This document shows, in pieces, positions 32,497 through 53,000 of a DNA stretch of 64,000 nt. A program made the translations under genes and the position numbers. The notes beneath the pieces were generated by a model that saw only the letters and a program-made list of their open reading frames with translations, made no database searches and was not told the DNA's origin. Origin of the DNA: Lottia gigantea (Eukaryota; Mollusca; Gastropoda; Lottiidae); NCBI RefSeq assembly GCF_000327385.1, contig NW_008707225.1, forward strand, positions 1,937,003 through 2,001,002, in the 5' to 3' direction. Position 1 is the stretch's first letter. Every line of letters begins with the position of its first letter.

Positions 32497-33470
32497 ATAA
32501 AACATTGTGGATAGTTTAATAGATACAAAATCTCAGTCTGAGAAATGTTTTCAAACGTTTTAAAATAGTAAAGAGTGAAATTAGTAGCTATTGAAAGACT
32601 ACCATCCAAGCCTCTTGTTCATGGACTGTTAGTGCTTATGTATTGAATCATGCCCAAATGTGTATAAAATCTATCTAAACAATCAGGATGGAACAATGGC
32701 TCATATAGGTCACCATTTAAAATGTTATCTATTCCATGAATTCACTACTGTATATAAAGCATGTTTAAAGAAAGAAAAATTACTGATTGATTTTCTATTT
32801 AAGTGCATATTTTTTCATAAAGAATTTATCTTTTGTTCGATAGCATTAGCCTCTGAATATGATAGGTCCCTCTGCACACTTCTGAACCAAAAAAATTTGA
32901 CCTAATATGATCTAATTACATAACTAATATATTAATCAACAATGTTTATTTACATATCACAGTTATTATTTAACAAATTAACAATCACTCATAATTAATA
33001 CAAAATATAACAATTTCTCATCTTACAAAGTATCATTAATTTTGATAAAAACTTGTTTATGGGATTATTATCTTTAATATGAGCCTTACAACTTTGGTAA
33101 TACAAACAAACATAATCATTTTCCTGTCATGGAAAGCTCAATATTTCGAAAAATCATATCAAAACACAAGATAAGAAATATGTACGCAACACTGTGAATT
33201 TATATACATGTTATAAAATGTAAAATGAATAAAAAGACCAGTTTTTTATATAAAGTGACAACATTACCAATAATTTTGATAATTATAAATAAAATGCTTG
33301 AATATGGGCTAATTTTAGATTTGCTACTAATTTTCAGCATGACTCAATGAAAAATCTGTAATTACTAGCTCATTTTCATAGAAAATATCCATCAACTGAG
33401 TCTGGGACCTTCCTACATGTACAGCAACATAATAAAACAAATGATTGAAAATATTCTGGGGTGTAAAAAA
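32497..33470. other. convergent intergenic region, PIGF / seipin 3' ends
   Basis: The two genes face each other tail-to-tail 974 bp apart. A reverse-strand AATAAA (tttatt at 32945-32950) could end the seipin transcript, giving a 3' UTR near 520 nt. No coding exon or repeat is recognised. Confidence 0.5.
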
Positions 33471-36400
33471 TTAATTTGGAAGATCAAAGTGAACATTTAA
33501 ACTAGGACGTCTGTTACGTATAGATGAGGTATTTGTGGCTGATAATAATGTTACGTCTGATGATTTTAAAACTGTTTCCTCGCTATCATCAGGAGATAAA
33601 GCTGCTATACTTTCCTCCTGTACATCATGATCAGTGACTAGTATACCAACTGTTTCTGGTTGTATGTTCATTCTATCAGCTTCTGATAAATCTTCATTAT
33701 TCTCCTCTTCTTCCGATTCATTTTGTTCATCTTGTTCATCTGTTAAAATATAGATATCTACATTCATGTCTTTCTTTAAAAGCCCAATAGGTTCTTTAGT
33801 ATTACACAAAATTTCTAAATTTTCCATTGGACTTAAAAACAAAACTTCATGTACCATACAGTAATTATATAGTTAAAAACTTAAATCACTGTTTTTTACA
33901 TCCCAGTGCTGCTATGGAAGGGAGATAACTCTTTTTTAGTTTTTTCAATAGAAAAGTTTAGTGTTTAACACCATAGATGCCAGTGCTTTTGAGTTGTCTT
34001 TCACCCCTTATACCATGTTAGTTGTAAGGAAATGGTTAGAAAATTAGAAAAATTTGGGTTAAAAAGGATCCTCTTACCTCTTTCTTGATCCAGTTGTGCT
34101 TGTATTCTAACTCTACGATCAAATAGAGAATATCTTCTATTGAGTATAACAGGGTCTATCATAACATCTTCTTCTTCATAGAAATATTTCAAGTAGGATA
34201 ATAATGTTATTATAGAGAAAAATATAAAATTAGTCAATGTTCCAATAATACCACTAACTACTGGCCAATAGAATAAATAGTACCTGAAATACAAAATGTT
34301 CAAAGTAGTAAAAAGGAAAGTATTATATAATGACCTCAGAGGTCCAGTCAAAAGCAGTTTCAATATAAAAATCATTCACCTGGACTTACTTCAAGAGCTT
34401 TTAATTTGGAATACGAGAGTCAATAGTTCTAGTGAAAGATCTTCACCCTCGTTAAATTCAATTTCAGGAAAATTTGAGCTGTGTGCAAATGATAAGTTCT
34501 TATACTAATTTATCTTACTGTTATTATAATAGTGTCATGTATCAGTGTGTTATAAGTTATATTTATTTTGGCAGAATAGATTCTTGTTTGTTAAGACAAT
34601 TAACATGTTGATATGATTGAAGACCAATTTTTTGTTGTCATTTTCAATTAATTGTAAAATGTATTTGGCAATACCTCAGTCCTGTAAAATATGCATAAAT
34701 ATTTAATGTAGCTGTATATAACTGAATCTTTTTACTCTGGATTTCTACCATAGCACCAGTTGATGGGTGATTCTGAAAATAAATAAAATCATCAGAGTTA
34801 AGACATTGACATTTTTAATAAAATTGAAAAAAATAATAAGACATTTATTAAAAGAATGAATAAAAAATTGAAAAAAAAAAACATACACATCACGTCTACT
34901 GTATTTTGGTTGATTTTTTAATTAGTTTAATAATTGTTGATTGATGTACAGAATCGTATTTTTTTTGGAGTGAAATACATAAATTTTGAATTCGATTACT
35001 TACATAATTATCAATATAGGAAGGGAACATTTCTATCTCTAATTCCTGCTTTTCTTCTGTGGCACCAGATATTAATAATGGTGCCAAGACAAGTGTTTTC
35101 ATTATATTTAATAATACTGATTGGTAATGTAGAACTGTCTGCAATAGAAATGGCAATCATTAATAATATGTGAAAGCACATTTCTAAATATTTGCTTTAC
35201 AAGTTGATAGCTAAATATCAGCTTTTAAATAAAAGTCTTCAACTTGTTATCCAGAGGATTGGATCATCCCAACAAGGTTTGCAAGTCAACAAGTCAGCAA
35301 GACAAGCAAATTTTGTCCAAATGTGTGTAAAGGTTGTTTCCAATTTATTAGGCCTATATGAGAACATGTCCTTCTGAAAAATATCTTTAAACCATTTGAT
35401 ATCTTCCTTTAAGAGATCTAAAAGATAAGAGTTCAAGACACCTACAATGACTCATATTTCTTCATAATTTCACACAGAATTTTGTATCAATGCCAAAATA
35501 CTATTTTCAGGAGATTAACATAAATAAGACAAGTAGGTTAATCTGATATTATTCTAGTATATTATTTATAATTTAGGTCTAAAGGAGACATTATATAATT
35601 TAATCCTTTCTGACAGGTCATCCATATTTTGTAAACAAAACAATTACAGGATTTGATTTATAAAATGGCAACAGACTAAAAAAAGAAATTTTGTTATAAC
35701 TAAACAAACTATTCAAAAAGTTGATTACCCCTTGGTATAAATACATCAACATTCTTGATAGTCATTAGATATTAACAGTTTACATTAATTAATTGGATTA
35801 AACACTTAATATTGATATGATATACAAATCTAATTTGACCACTGCTGATTTTCACAATCAACATGAAATGCCAAGTTGACTCTAGATTAAAAATTCCACA
35901 TCCATGGAATGTTTTTTTTCCAGAACGAATATGTAATATTAAATAGAAACAAGTTAAAAATATATCATGAGAAACCTAATTCTAATTTCATAATAAACTT
36001 ACAGAACGAGATGATTTTGATGTTACTTTACCATTTCTATCATACATCTTTAATCTGACCATAAACATTCCTACAAATAGATTTACAAATCATTATTACA
36101 AATTATATTTTGTGTACAACTTTAACAAAGAAAATATCAACACATTTGTCAAGTCTTAAATTTTCTCTCTGGTGCTACACTAACAAGGATTTATTAATAC
36201 AGTCCTCTATATATATTGATTAATTAAGCTTCATATTTTGTTTCAATGTTGTCTTAGCAAGGAACATGGTGGAACATAAACACCTAGATCATTTTCAACA
36301 GCCAAGACACAATTTTGTTTTACAAAAGGAAATTAAATATTTAGTGATTTCAATAAGGATGCCAAATCTAAAACACAATGGTCCTACAGAATCAGAAATA

Positions 36401-37678
36401 CGATTATTAAGAACATGTCTTTTATTTTACTCAAAAATATATTTTTAAAAGGTCTACCTAAGTCATGATTTACTGGGGATTCAGGAACTTCTAAGTTTAT
36501 TAAAATTCTATAAACTTGTCCAGCTCTCAAAATCTACCAAAAAAAAAAATGCCATATTATGTGTCTGTTGAGTTTTAGGTTCAAACCTGACAAGGATATT
36601 TACACTAGTCAGATTACTCAACCTGGTTACCCTTGGTTAGTAGTGAATATAAGAGAGGCTGACATGATAAAATGTCTAGTCAGTTTGGATATTTTATAGA
36701 TAGTTTGAGACTAGTTACAGCTTTAAATGCTGTAAAAGATAAGGAAATTGAGGGACTCCCCTTTTATTTTATTTCACCACAATGTCTCCCAAAGAACAAT
36801 TACATATTGTGACTGAAGATAAGTCATATAAAATAAAAGTACATACTTCTTCTCTATTTCCATCTTTACCAAATGATACATTTGCTGTAGGAAATGAGCA
36901 CAATCCAATACCTTCATCACAGACTCTGTAAAATATACACATTACACAGCTGTATTAGAGACATGCAATGGATGGCATAGCCTATCTATACTCTTCCTTA
37001 CATATGTTATTTTCTGACAAGGGAAACTTAAATGCAAGTTGAGAGTAAATTTTTGGTAGAAATATATTAATTGATGTGTTTTCAATTTTACTAAGAAATT
37101 ATGAAATGTTTATTTTCTTCCTTGAAAGGCTTGGTTTGTCATCTTCTAAAATTGCCTGCTAGATTCGTCTTCATTTTTCTGATAGTTAGGTCATAGGTCA
37201 AGTATTGCTTAAATTACTTTTGATCAGATACTATGTTAAGCTCACTACATAAAATATATGAAGAGACACAAATTATAAAAGAATCGTTCGAACATCTGAT
37301 AGAATAATGATGGAAAACATCCATTTTTCCATCTACATTGTCACTCCAAAAGCTTCTCGAGCAATAATCCAAATTTGAATTACATGTATATCAGTTCAAG
37401 TAAATAATCAAATGATCGTCAACTGGTAAACATAAATTTATCAAACTTCATACTTACTCAAAGTCAAAATGCACCTTGTTGATATGTGAAGAAGAAGGCA
37501 TGTAAAGCCAATAAAAACTTGCAAATACAAACACTGATAACCATAACAAAACAAGAACTATTCCACTTAAAATTGATAACCTTAGCACTGTATATTTCAG
37601 CTTAGAGACTGTCCATTGCAATATAAATCCAGTCCATTCGAGGACATTGGTAGCTAATCCTACTAACTTGTTGGCCAT
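33471..37678 (-). CDS. seipin, ER lipid-droplet assembly protein
   Basis: Eight exons in coding order encode 383 residues: 37458-37678, 36847-36925, 36458-36533, 36003-36070, 35004-35138, 34675-34772, 34078-34283, 33471-33739. Human seipin is about 400. It forms ER rings where lipid droplets bud. Two membrane segments (about residues 32-58 and 230-258, [17 protein letters not shown]) flank the lumenal domain. Conserved marks include [12 protein letters not shown] with the N-glycosylation site [25 protein letters not shown] and [16 protein letters not shown], then [12 protein letters not shown]. The C-terminal tail after TM2 is acidic ([13 protein letters not shown]) and cytosolic. It starts 872 bp from the divergent poly(A) polymerase gene. 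Confidence 0.95.
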
Positions 37679-38550
37679 TGTAAAAATCTACATACAGTGA
37701 AATTGTCGACCTATAGAAACCTTTCAAATCCCTTCAACCACTAATCCCATGTCCATTTGTTTTGATCTCTATTACCATCGCTTAGGTAATTAAAAATAAA
37801 TTGAGACCAATAATAGGCTTAGCTTTCAGAGACTTTTGTAATTAGTATATTGCATCTAAAATCAAATAAAATCGCAAATAAAATGACATAAAATAGATTT
37901 TCGATAGTAATATATAATAGAAAAGTCATTTTGAGTTCAACTTGCCTTTGCCATAAGCGACAGAAGAGACGGAATTACTGAGGAATTGTGGGAAGATTAC
38001 CTTGCGCCATGTTTTCTAAAAAATTGTTGTTTTGATGAAATTACCAGAATATTATTATTTGCCATTTATAAATTGATTTATGGAACTTGTCGTGTGCTTT
38101 TTGAGGTCAATTGTAAGTTAGATTCTTACATGACTTAGGTCAACTTTAAACATGATCACCGTGTTATTTTTTTTTTATCATTCTTTCTTCATATTATTAG
38201 GATTAGGCTGTCCATCTGATTTCTTCTCAGCTGGGTTTCTCAGACAAGTAACTTTATAAAACTTCACTACTCTTGGAACTTTTATAGCTACTAGACCTTT
38301 GCAAGTATTATTTGTATCCAGTCAATGTGCACTGAGCTCTTGGCCACATTGTAAGAAGCAATAATCAATGGAGATCTTAAACCAACTCAAGAGAGCACCC
38401 CTTTTTAGGCTTTCATCCCATACAATATTAATTTTCATGAGCTTTTTAAATGACTTTGACAGTGCAAGATCTCAATGCAGTAAATATATTTAAGTTTCTC
38501 TAATAAAAATTGTTTTTTCTTTTACAGGTCATTTGTCTTAATCAGACATC
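37679..38550. promoter_or_regulatory. divergent region, seipin / poly(A) polymerase
   Basis: The two start codons point apart. The poly(A) polymerase ATG is preceded by an acceptor (cttttacag) ending at 38527, so a 5' non-coding exon of that gene lies upstream, probably in this interval. Core promoter motifs are not obvious. Sharing of a promoter is inferred. Confidence 0.4.
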
Positions 38551-45858
<7,308 letters not shown>

Positions 45859-47769
45859 CATAAAACATTATCTCATTGTTTCATCATGTACATTATATCA
45901 TTTTATCATCACTGTGTATATTCTGTATCATTTCAAATATTGTCATAATCAACATTTTCAAACAAACAAAAAATGGCAGTCTATTTTCTGTCAGATGTAT
46001 CCTTTCATGATTTGTGTCTAATTAGACCCTATCAGTAGATTTTTTAATGAATTTATCTTCAACATTTAAGAATATTTTAAATAGAAAACAACTCTTCATA
46101 GCTTCTAACATTTATCTTTTACATTTGATATTGTGAAACAGATGAAGTCAAATAAAACACATGAGTATAGTTAGTTATGTAGGGCCTACTTTGTAGTAGA
46201 TTCGAAATATTCTAATTTCTAAGTTATTTTGTTACCCTTCTGATGTGTTTAGTTCAAGGAAAATATGGATAATTTGACAAAGGGTCATTTTACAAAGCTT
46301 TTACATGTCGTATATAAAGTTTTTTTTTCAGATTGTGATGTTAACAATTTAAAAATAATCATCCCAAGACTACTTATATTTTGTAGTTAAGTATGCATTT
46401 TATCATTTCAGTATTTATGTGATTATTGACAATACTGTTCTTTACCATTTAGTTAGATATTATTAGAAAGTATTCGCATTCATTTTATGCATTTGACTAC
46501 TGCAATGGTTTAAAAAATAATTATAGGGTATCATTAAATAAAAATAAACAAAAACCATGTAATTATGTAAATATTTGTGTTGTCATAATGATTTTCTCTC
46601 ATTTTGTTAAACTGTTTCGTTACATAAATATTTTGTATAGATATGGTTATTAGTGCTAATTTTCATAAAAACTTGTTATAAGAGGCAACAAATCTTGGCA
46701 GCTGGAAAATACAGGAAATTCTAGGCCTAATTCTATATTTTGTCTGAGAAGCTGAACAAGTATATGACCAACTCAAATAAATTAGAACTGGAAAACAAAC
46801 AGCTTGAAACGTACCAGTTCTAATGCAAAAATCATGAAGACTGTAGATGATATTTCTGCTAGTGCCATCTAATTGGAAATCATTGTTATGCTGTAAACAC
46901 AATTTTATCACAGTTGTGTGAGTGATGAGAGCTTCCAGCATAAATTTAGAATTAGGCTTCGTATTTTCTTTATCTATTTCAATTTATGACCTCATTATTT
47001 CTAAGATTACGTTAAGGCATATACCAATACTTCAAAAACTCAATCCTGTATAAATGGATTCATATTTCAAAAGACAATTGTTGTTTAAAAAGTCTAACTT
47101 TAATGGAACAATCAGACAGTTATCATCTTAGAAAAAGTATTTGTCTGAATCAATCAATTAAATTCAATATTGATGCTCCAAATGCTCATGAAAATTCACA
47201 ATTGTTTAACTTTTAACTATGTTTTTTGAATGAAAGAAAATAAAATAAAAAAGTTGTTTTGTTAATGTTTAGTAATGATTGGGTTGTAAATATTAATTAA
47301 TTATGAAACTAATAAATAAATGACAAACAGGTCCTTGTTTATCATAAGTGATTTACCTATCTTTTCTAGGAGCCATTGTGTTTCAGACAGCTGCTTTGCT
47401 TATATGGTTAGGTTAGGAGATTGACTTTAGTATACGTCGCCATCCTAAGAAACTAAGTTGGAAAATCTGAGACCCAAGACAAATTGCTGTAGATTAAGGT
47501 ACAAGAGTGACTTTACAATAGTGATTATTTTGTTTGTTTTTTCATAAAAGGAAACCTGTGATATCATACATATACAACTTTCCTGCTTCAATTGTAAGAT
47601 GTATATCTATTTATGCATATAACATTAAACTAAGATATTATTTTTTATACACAAGATACAGTAAAGAGAACCAGAAATAATGCTGAATATGATATGTGGC
47701 AAGTCCAATGATTATGTACCATCACCCGTCACTACACTAAAATCACTTTGCTTGTAAAAATATAACATT
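45859..47769. other. intergenic, convergent 3' ends of poly(A) polymerase and the orphan gene
   Basis: AATAAA at 46151 is a likely poly(A) signal for the upstream gene. The rest is AT-rich with no exon, RNA gene or repeat I can support. A 92-codon frame at 46663-46941 (-) has no recognisable family. Confidence 0.45.
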
Positions 47770-49718
47770 TTAATCTTCAGTTACTGTTAAATCACAACTT
47801 ATATAGGGTAATATATCTTCCTCCATTTCACTCTTTATAAATGTTATTAAATTATCTACTGGTAACATGGCAACTAAAAACTCTTTACTCTTCTCTTCTA
47901 GATTCTCTAAAAATATATCTGACTTCACTTTATAGTTGGAATGTGAACTGAAAAAACAAAAATATTTGATGTGTATCGGGAATTATTGAATTCTCTGGTT
48001 AACACCATGCTCTTTCCGAGTTTGGTTTCTGGATTTGCTTTACTTTGCTAAATATCCCTGAATCTGCCAATATTAATACACTTAAAAATCACTACCTTTC
48101 ATTTTGTTTAATTTCTTGTATACTAATCATCACACTAATTCCTTTATATAATATATTAAACTTTAATTCTGGCTTATTATATTTTATATAATCTATTGTA
48201 CAGTCACCATCTGAAAAGAAAACACTTACAATTCGTTTATTCATAAAATCATTATGTCATTGAGCCCTTTGACTCCTTTTGCTTTCAGTTCAAAATATAA
48301 AATGAAGGTATACAAACATTACAAATTTCCTGCTTCTACCGTCATGCAGTGTGTCAAGTTTGATTGGCAAGTAATTCCATGCATTGGTTGTAACAAATGC
48401 GGTTTATCGTCTCAATTGACACTATTTCATTTGTTTTGCTCTTCCTACATGTATAACTGACAGTGAAACTGTATTAGGCATCAAGAGGCATTATTTTGAT
48501 CAAGAATACTACCCCTAATTTAGCTCAGTTTAATCTTGCTGATGTATTACGTATGGATAAAGATTGCTCCCACCTGGTTTTAAACATTCTAACTCTTTAT
48601 ACCAATCTGATAAATGACTAGACCTATCACTAACTTTATCATCACCTATAAATACAAAATATTTCATAGAACTGACAAATCAAGAAATATTTTTTTAACT
48701 GAGTCTACACTACAAAAACAGCATTGCCACAAGATTTTAAAAGATTCATCTAATATTGAAATGCTCCTGTTCATTTATAAATATTGAAATAAAAAAGGTT
48801 TCTACTATCTGAAAATACAAGAGTTATTTTTTCTATAATAATGAAAAGAATATAACTTACTAGTTTGAAAAGACTTAAGTATATCTTTTACTTCCTTTTC
48901 TATTTCCACAATTTTTAACTTTTCATCAAGTTCTAATGACTTTAATTCTAAATTATGAATATCATTTACTAACTGAAAAATTTCTCTGAAAAAAATGAAT
49001 AAAATGTGCTTGAGCTTATGTCATGCACATTATATAACCTACTAACAGAATCATTTTGACTTTGATAATTCTTTGACCTTTGTCACAGCCAGGCTGTTAA
49101 TCATTTTCAATATCTCAGAAAGCATTCAATCCTGTTATTTATATTTATTATCAATATTTGGTAATGGCATCATACCTATTTTCTAAAGAATCTATTACTG
49201 ATTTCTTTATAAAAAATTCTTCTATGGATAGAATAGGACCAATTTTCTTTAACACAAGTTCTTTTCTCTCATTTAGCAAACTCTTTTTTTCTTGGAGCTC
49301 TTGTAATTTCATGCGACACTGAAACAAATAAATTGAACCATAGATCTTGATGTTTAAGCAAGGAGAAAAGGACCAGTGGGATGAATTTTGATATAAGGAC
49401 AAAGAAGCAAGTTGTTGTCAAGTTTCAGCAAGATGACAAGCATGTATAATCAAGTGTCCTCAGACACTTTTTGACTAGGCCTACATTGAATATCAAATCT
49501 CATTTCTTTTACAAAAAAATTATGTAATTTGAAACATCAAATTTAATAGGGAATTTGTCAATTTCGTGGACTTCTTTCAAAATAAAAAATGTGATAGTCA
49601 TGCCCCCATATGGTCAAGTAATAGGACAGTTATATCGCATAACACATACAGAGCCAAGTTTATCCGTCCAGGTAAATATGTCTTCGTGGATATTCTGTTC
49701 AAGATTTTGTCCAGACAT
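47770..49718 (-). CDS. unidentified coiled-coil protein, 233 residues
   Basis: Six exons in coding order: 49650-49718, 49176-49318, 48861-48985, 48574-48645, 48096-48210, 47770-47947; every junction has GT-AG sites and matching phase. I do not recognise the family. It begins MSGQNLEQNIHEDIFTWTDK. Residues about 25-110 are rich in Lys, Glu and Leu with heptad-like spacing (MKLQELQEKKSLLNERKELV; LELKSLELDEKLKIVEIEKE), suggesting a coiled coil. The C-terminal half is compact and alternates beta-like and helical stretches (ELKFNILYKGISVMISI). This layout recalls RWD-type kinetochore subunits such as the Spc24/Spc25 or KNL1 group, but no signature residue supports it. It starts 356 bp from CEBPZ, divergently. 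Confidence 0.75.
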
Positions 49719-50074
49719 AACAGCCAACTTAGTTACATATTAAAGTAACTGTACGCTAACTTTAAAAAAGTTAAAATTTCAACAACGAACGAAGATATTT
49801 CGCTAATCTCCCTTTTTTAAGTAGCTTTGGTTTTCCAGATAACGTAGAAATCTCATCAAATCTGAAAAATTGAAATAATATTTACTATAAATCAAAAGTC
49901 ATTGTGCCTAAAATTGTTTGTGTTAGTACCTTTTTCCTTCATAAACAATTATGAAAGTGATCCATATCTGAAAATACAGGAATGGGGCTACTTCATTCGG
50001 ACTGGAAGTTGGTCAGATCAAGAAAGATTTCCTGTATAGTGTCTTGATAACCAAGTCTTGTTTTGAAGGAAAGC
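49719..50074. promoter_or_regulatory. short divergent promoter region, orphan gene / CEBPZ
   Basis: 356 bp separate the start codons of two genes that point apart, with no room for two large independent promoters. No TATA box at a fitting position is evident. Shared control is inferred from the spacing. Confidence 0.5.
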
Positions 50075-53000
50075 ATGGCCAAGACGAAAAAGCACTCTAA
50101 ATCTTCGAACAGTAAACTCAGCCTGAAATCTATTATAGATCTTGGCGGAACTGAGGTAATTGAGAAGGTGTCTATTAGTGTGAAAAAAAATAAGTGAAAA
50201 CTAATGAGCAATGCTGAGAAATGTTTTATTTTTTAGACCCCTACTCTGTTTCCAGCCATCATCATTGAAGGAATGAATGTCTCTCAAACTCAAAGCAAAG
50301 AAAGATTTGGGTTTGAAGCAAGAAAGTTTTGAAAATTAGAGTTGATCTTGCATCTCTGAGACCCTTTTGTTGGACAGCATTCTTGATGACGACACATGAC
50401 GCTTAGGCCTACGCTTAGCCAGTTTTGGACTATCATCATGATAATCATAATGGTATCAAGAAAATTATTCTAATTAATCAGCACTATACAAATCAAGTAA
50501 CCTAATTTCGTGGAAACCTATTATTCGTGGATTTCCGGAAAGGATTAATAATTTACATGAGCGACCTTGCGCGACCTCCGCATTAGTTTGTTTTGATAAA
50601 CATGGGTTTTCTCTACAATATCAGCTAGTAGAATGAATCCAGTAGTTTCAAGCAAGGTAAAATGTATTAATGTATACTTTGACAAATACAAAATGGCGGA
50701 TTTCAGTTATTACCAAACGTCACCATTTTTATCGGCCGAATTTCCTTATAATCCCAAGCGGTAATCAGAATTCCAACTGTCGTCTACCAGAATGTAGTCC
50801 AACGAATGAAGTCACATGATCAACTAGTGGATTCTGTGTCAGCAGAAAATTTCTATGGAACACAAAGTGGACCATATTCTTATGTTGTTTCAGTGACTTT
50901 TAGCAATAAATCACGCTACGTATCATATTTTGTCAGTCACTATTTTTTTTTAAATCGTGGTTCTTTGAAGGAATTGTCACTAGTTATAATGAATTGATAT
51001 TAAAGATAAATACTAAGAGAAGTTAATTATACCACCTGGTATCCATACAATGTGTTTTTATAGACTTATTTATAGATCAAACATTGTACACGAAAATAGG
51101 TGACGCATTCTGCCGCCGTTGCTGAGTTGGTTGCTCATGAAATATGGGTCAAAGTGAAGGATTCATAAAGCAAATCGAAATAAACCAATTTGAATTATTT
51201 TGTAGAATATCTGAGGGAGCATCTAAGACATAAAAAAAACTTTTCTTTTTTTTTATCTTTGACGAAATTAGGTGTTGAATCCTTATATCCACGAAAATAG
51301 GTTACACCACTGTAAATATCAAAATAATTAAATAATTTCTGTTTTTGTGCACTGGTGTTACCACCTAAAGGATGAGATTTTGGAACTGATTGTCAAACCA
51401 TTTATGGCACAAAATAAATTGGTTTAAGGGAGAATTATAACAAACATTGATTTCTAAAGTCCCAGCCCTTTATATCATTATATGGCAAATTATTTTTTCT
51501 GTGTTATGTATAGGCTGATTTGAAGATGTTAGAAGGCATAGATTCTGATGTAGAAGATCTCCAATCTATTAAAAGCGATGGAAGTGATTCAGGGAAAGAT
51601 GTAAGTTGATTATACTGTTATCAATGGTGAACTGCTATAGTTACATTATTATGGCTTGAAATTAATATTTTTTAGTTTATAACATATATCTTGAAATCTC
51701 TAGTCATTTAACCATGTTAAATGGACAGATGCAAAAGAGCTGTTTTACATGTACTTGCAGATATTATCAGAAAAAAGTGACTCACCTTTGTATTGAATTT
51801 CAAAAGATTTTTAGTTTTGAAAAGTAACATGATAACTGAAATTTAACTATATGATGATATCCCTAAAATTTAATTCTTTTTTTTAAGATAAAAGACTTCA
51901 TTCAAAAATTAGGATTTGGAAACTTTAAGAAAAACGCTAGTTATACTGAAGCTGATGATGAGAATTCAGATGATGACAATCTTCAATCAAAGAAAGAGAA
52001 AAAGAAAAGTAAGAAGAATTCTAAAACTCTGCATGAAAAGCCAGAGCTGAATCCAAATAAAAAGGAAGTAAAAATTACAAAAGCTTCCAACATGCCTGAA
52101 AAAAGTGTGAAAAATAAGCCTGCAAAAAAGACTGTTGGTAATTCATTGAATCAATCTACCACACCAACAGTACATGAGGTAAAGAGTGAAGATTATAGTA
52201 CAGGAAGTAAGAAGAAGAATAAAAATAAATTTAAAGTACAACATAGTGAAGTATCATCTAGTACCAGTAGTCCCGAAGAAGCTATTAGAAATCATATAGC
52301 CAGTTATAAAGTTAGAAAACATGTTGTTGTTAAACCTGATGACAATATACAGTCTATAATGAAGGTAATATTTTATTATATTGAAGCTAGGCCCTTCTAA
52401 TTTTATATATTATATACTGATAATTGTGAATGTTCTGGTGTGGATCTTGTATCAAAAACGTGTTGTCAGTTTATACATCATCTTATGCATGAATAATTCA
52501 TTTAAATGGCCAATAAACAACCATACATGTATGTGAAGTAAGAACTTTCTGATCTTCAATTAAAGTCCAATATTGGTTACTGAAAAAAAGTGTCAATTAT
52601 ATTTGTAACGTTTGATTTAATTTTAGAATTCAAAGCTAGAGCATACCAAATCATTACCATCAGATGTAATTAGGGAAATGGAAAATTTTGCTGCTAAACT
52701 ATTGGAAGATGAAGTAGCTACATTTAAGAGAAGTAAGTTTTATATTTTAGGAAATGACATTTTCTGTCGTGATATTTTGTTTAAAACAATCCAGTATCTT
52801 TATGAAGTTGCAATTAATACTAGATGTGAAAATGTACTACATTTTAATGTTCAACACTCTGGGTCTAGCTCTTCCATAATTAGTAACAAGCAACTCTCTT
52901 ATCTAGTTGATTTCTTGAAATCTGATCGGTCAATTTTATCACTGCAATAGCATCAACCAACCAATGTTTGTAGTAGTAGGAGATTTGAAGTAACAACCCT

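Noticed and set aside
49993-50211. 72-codon reverse frame
   Set aside because: It is the antisense shadow of CEBPZ exon 1 and flanking DNA.
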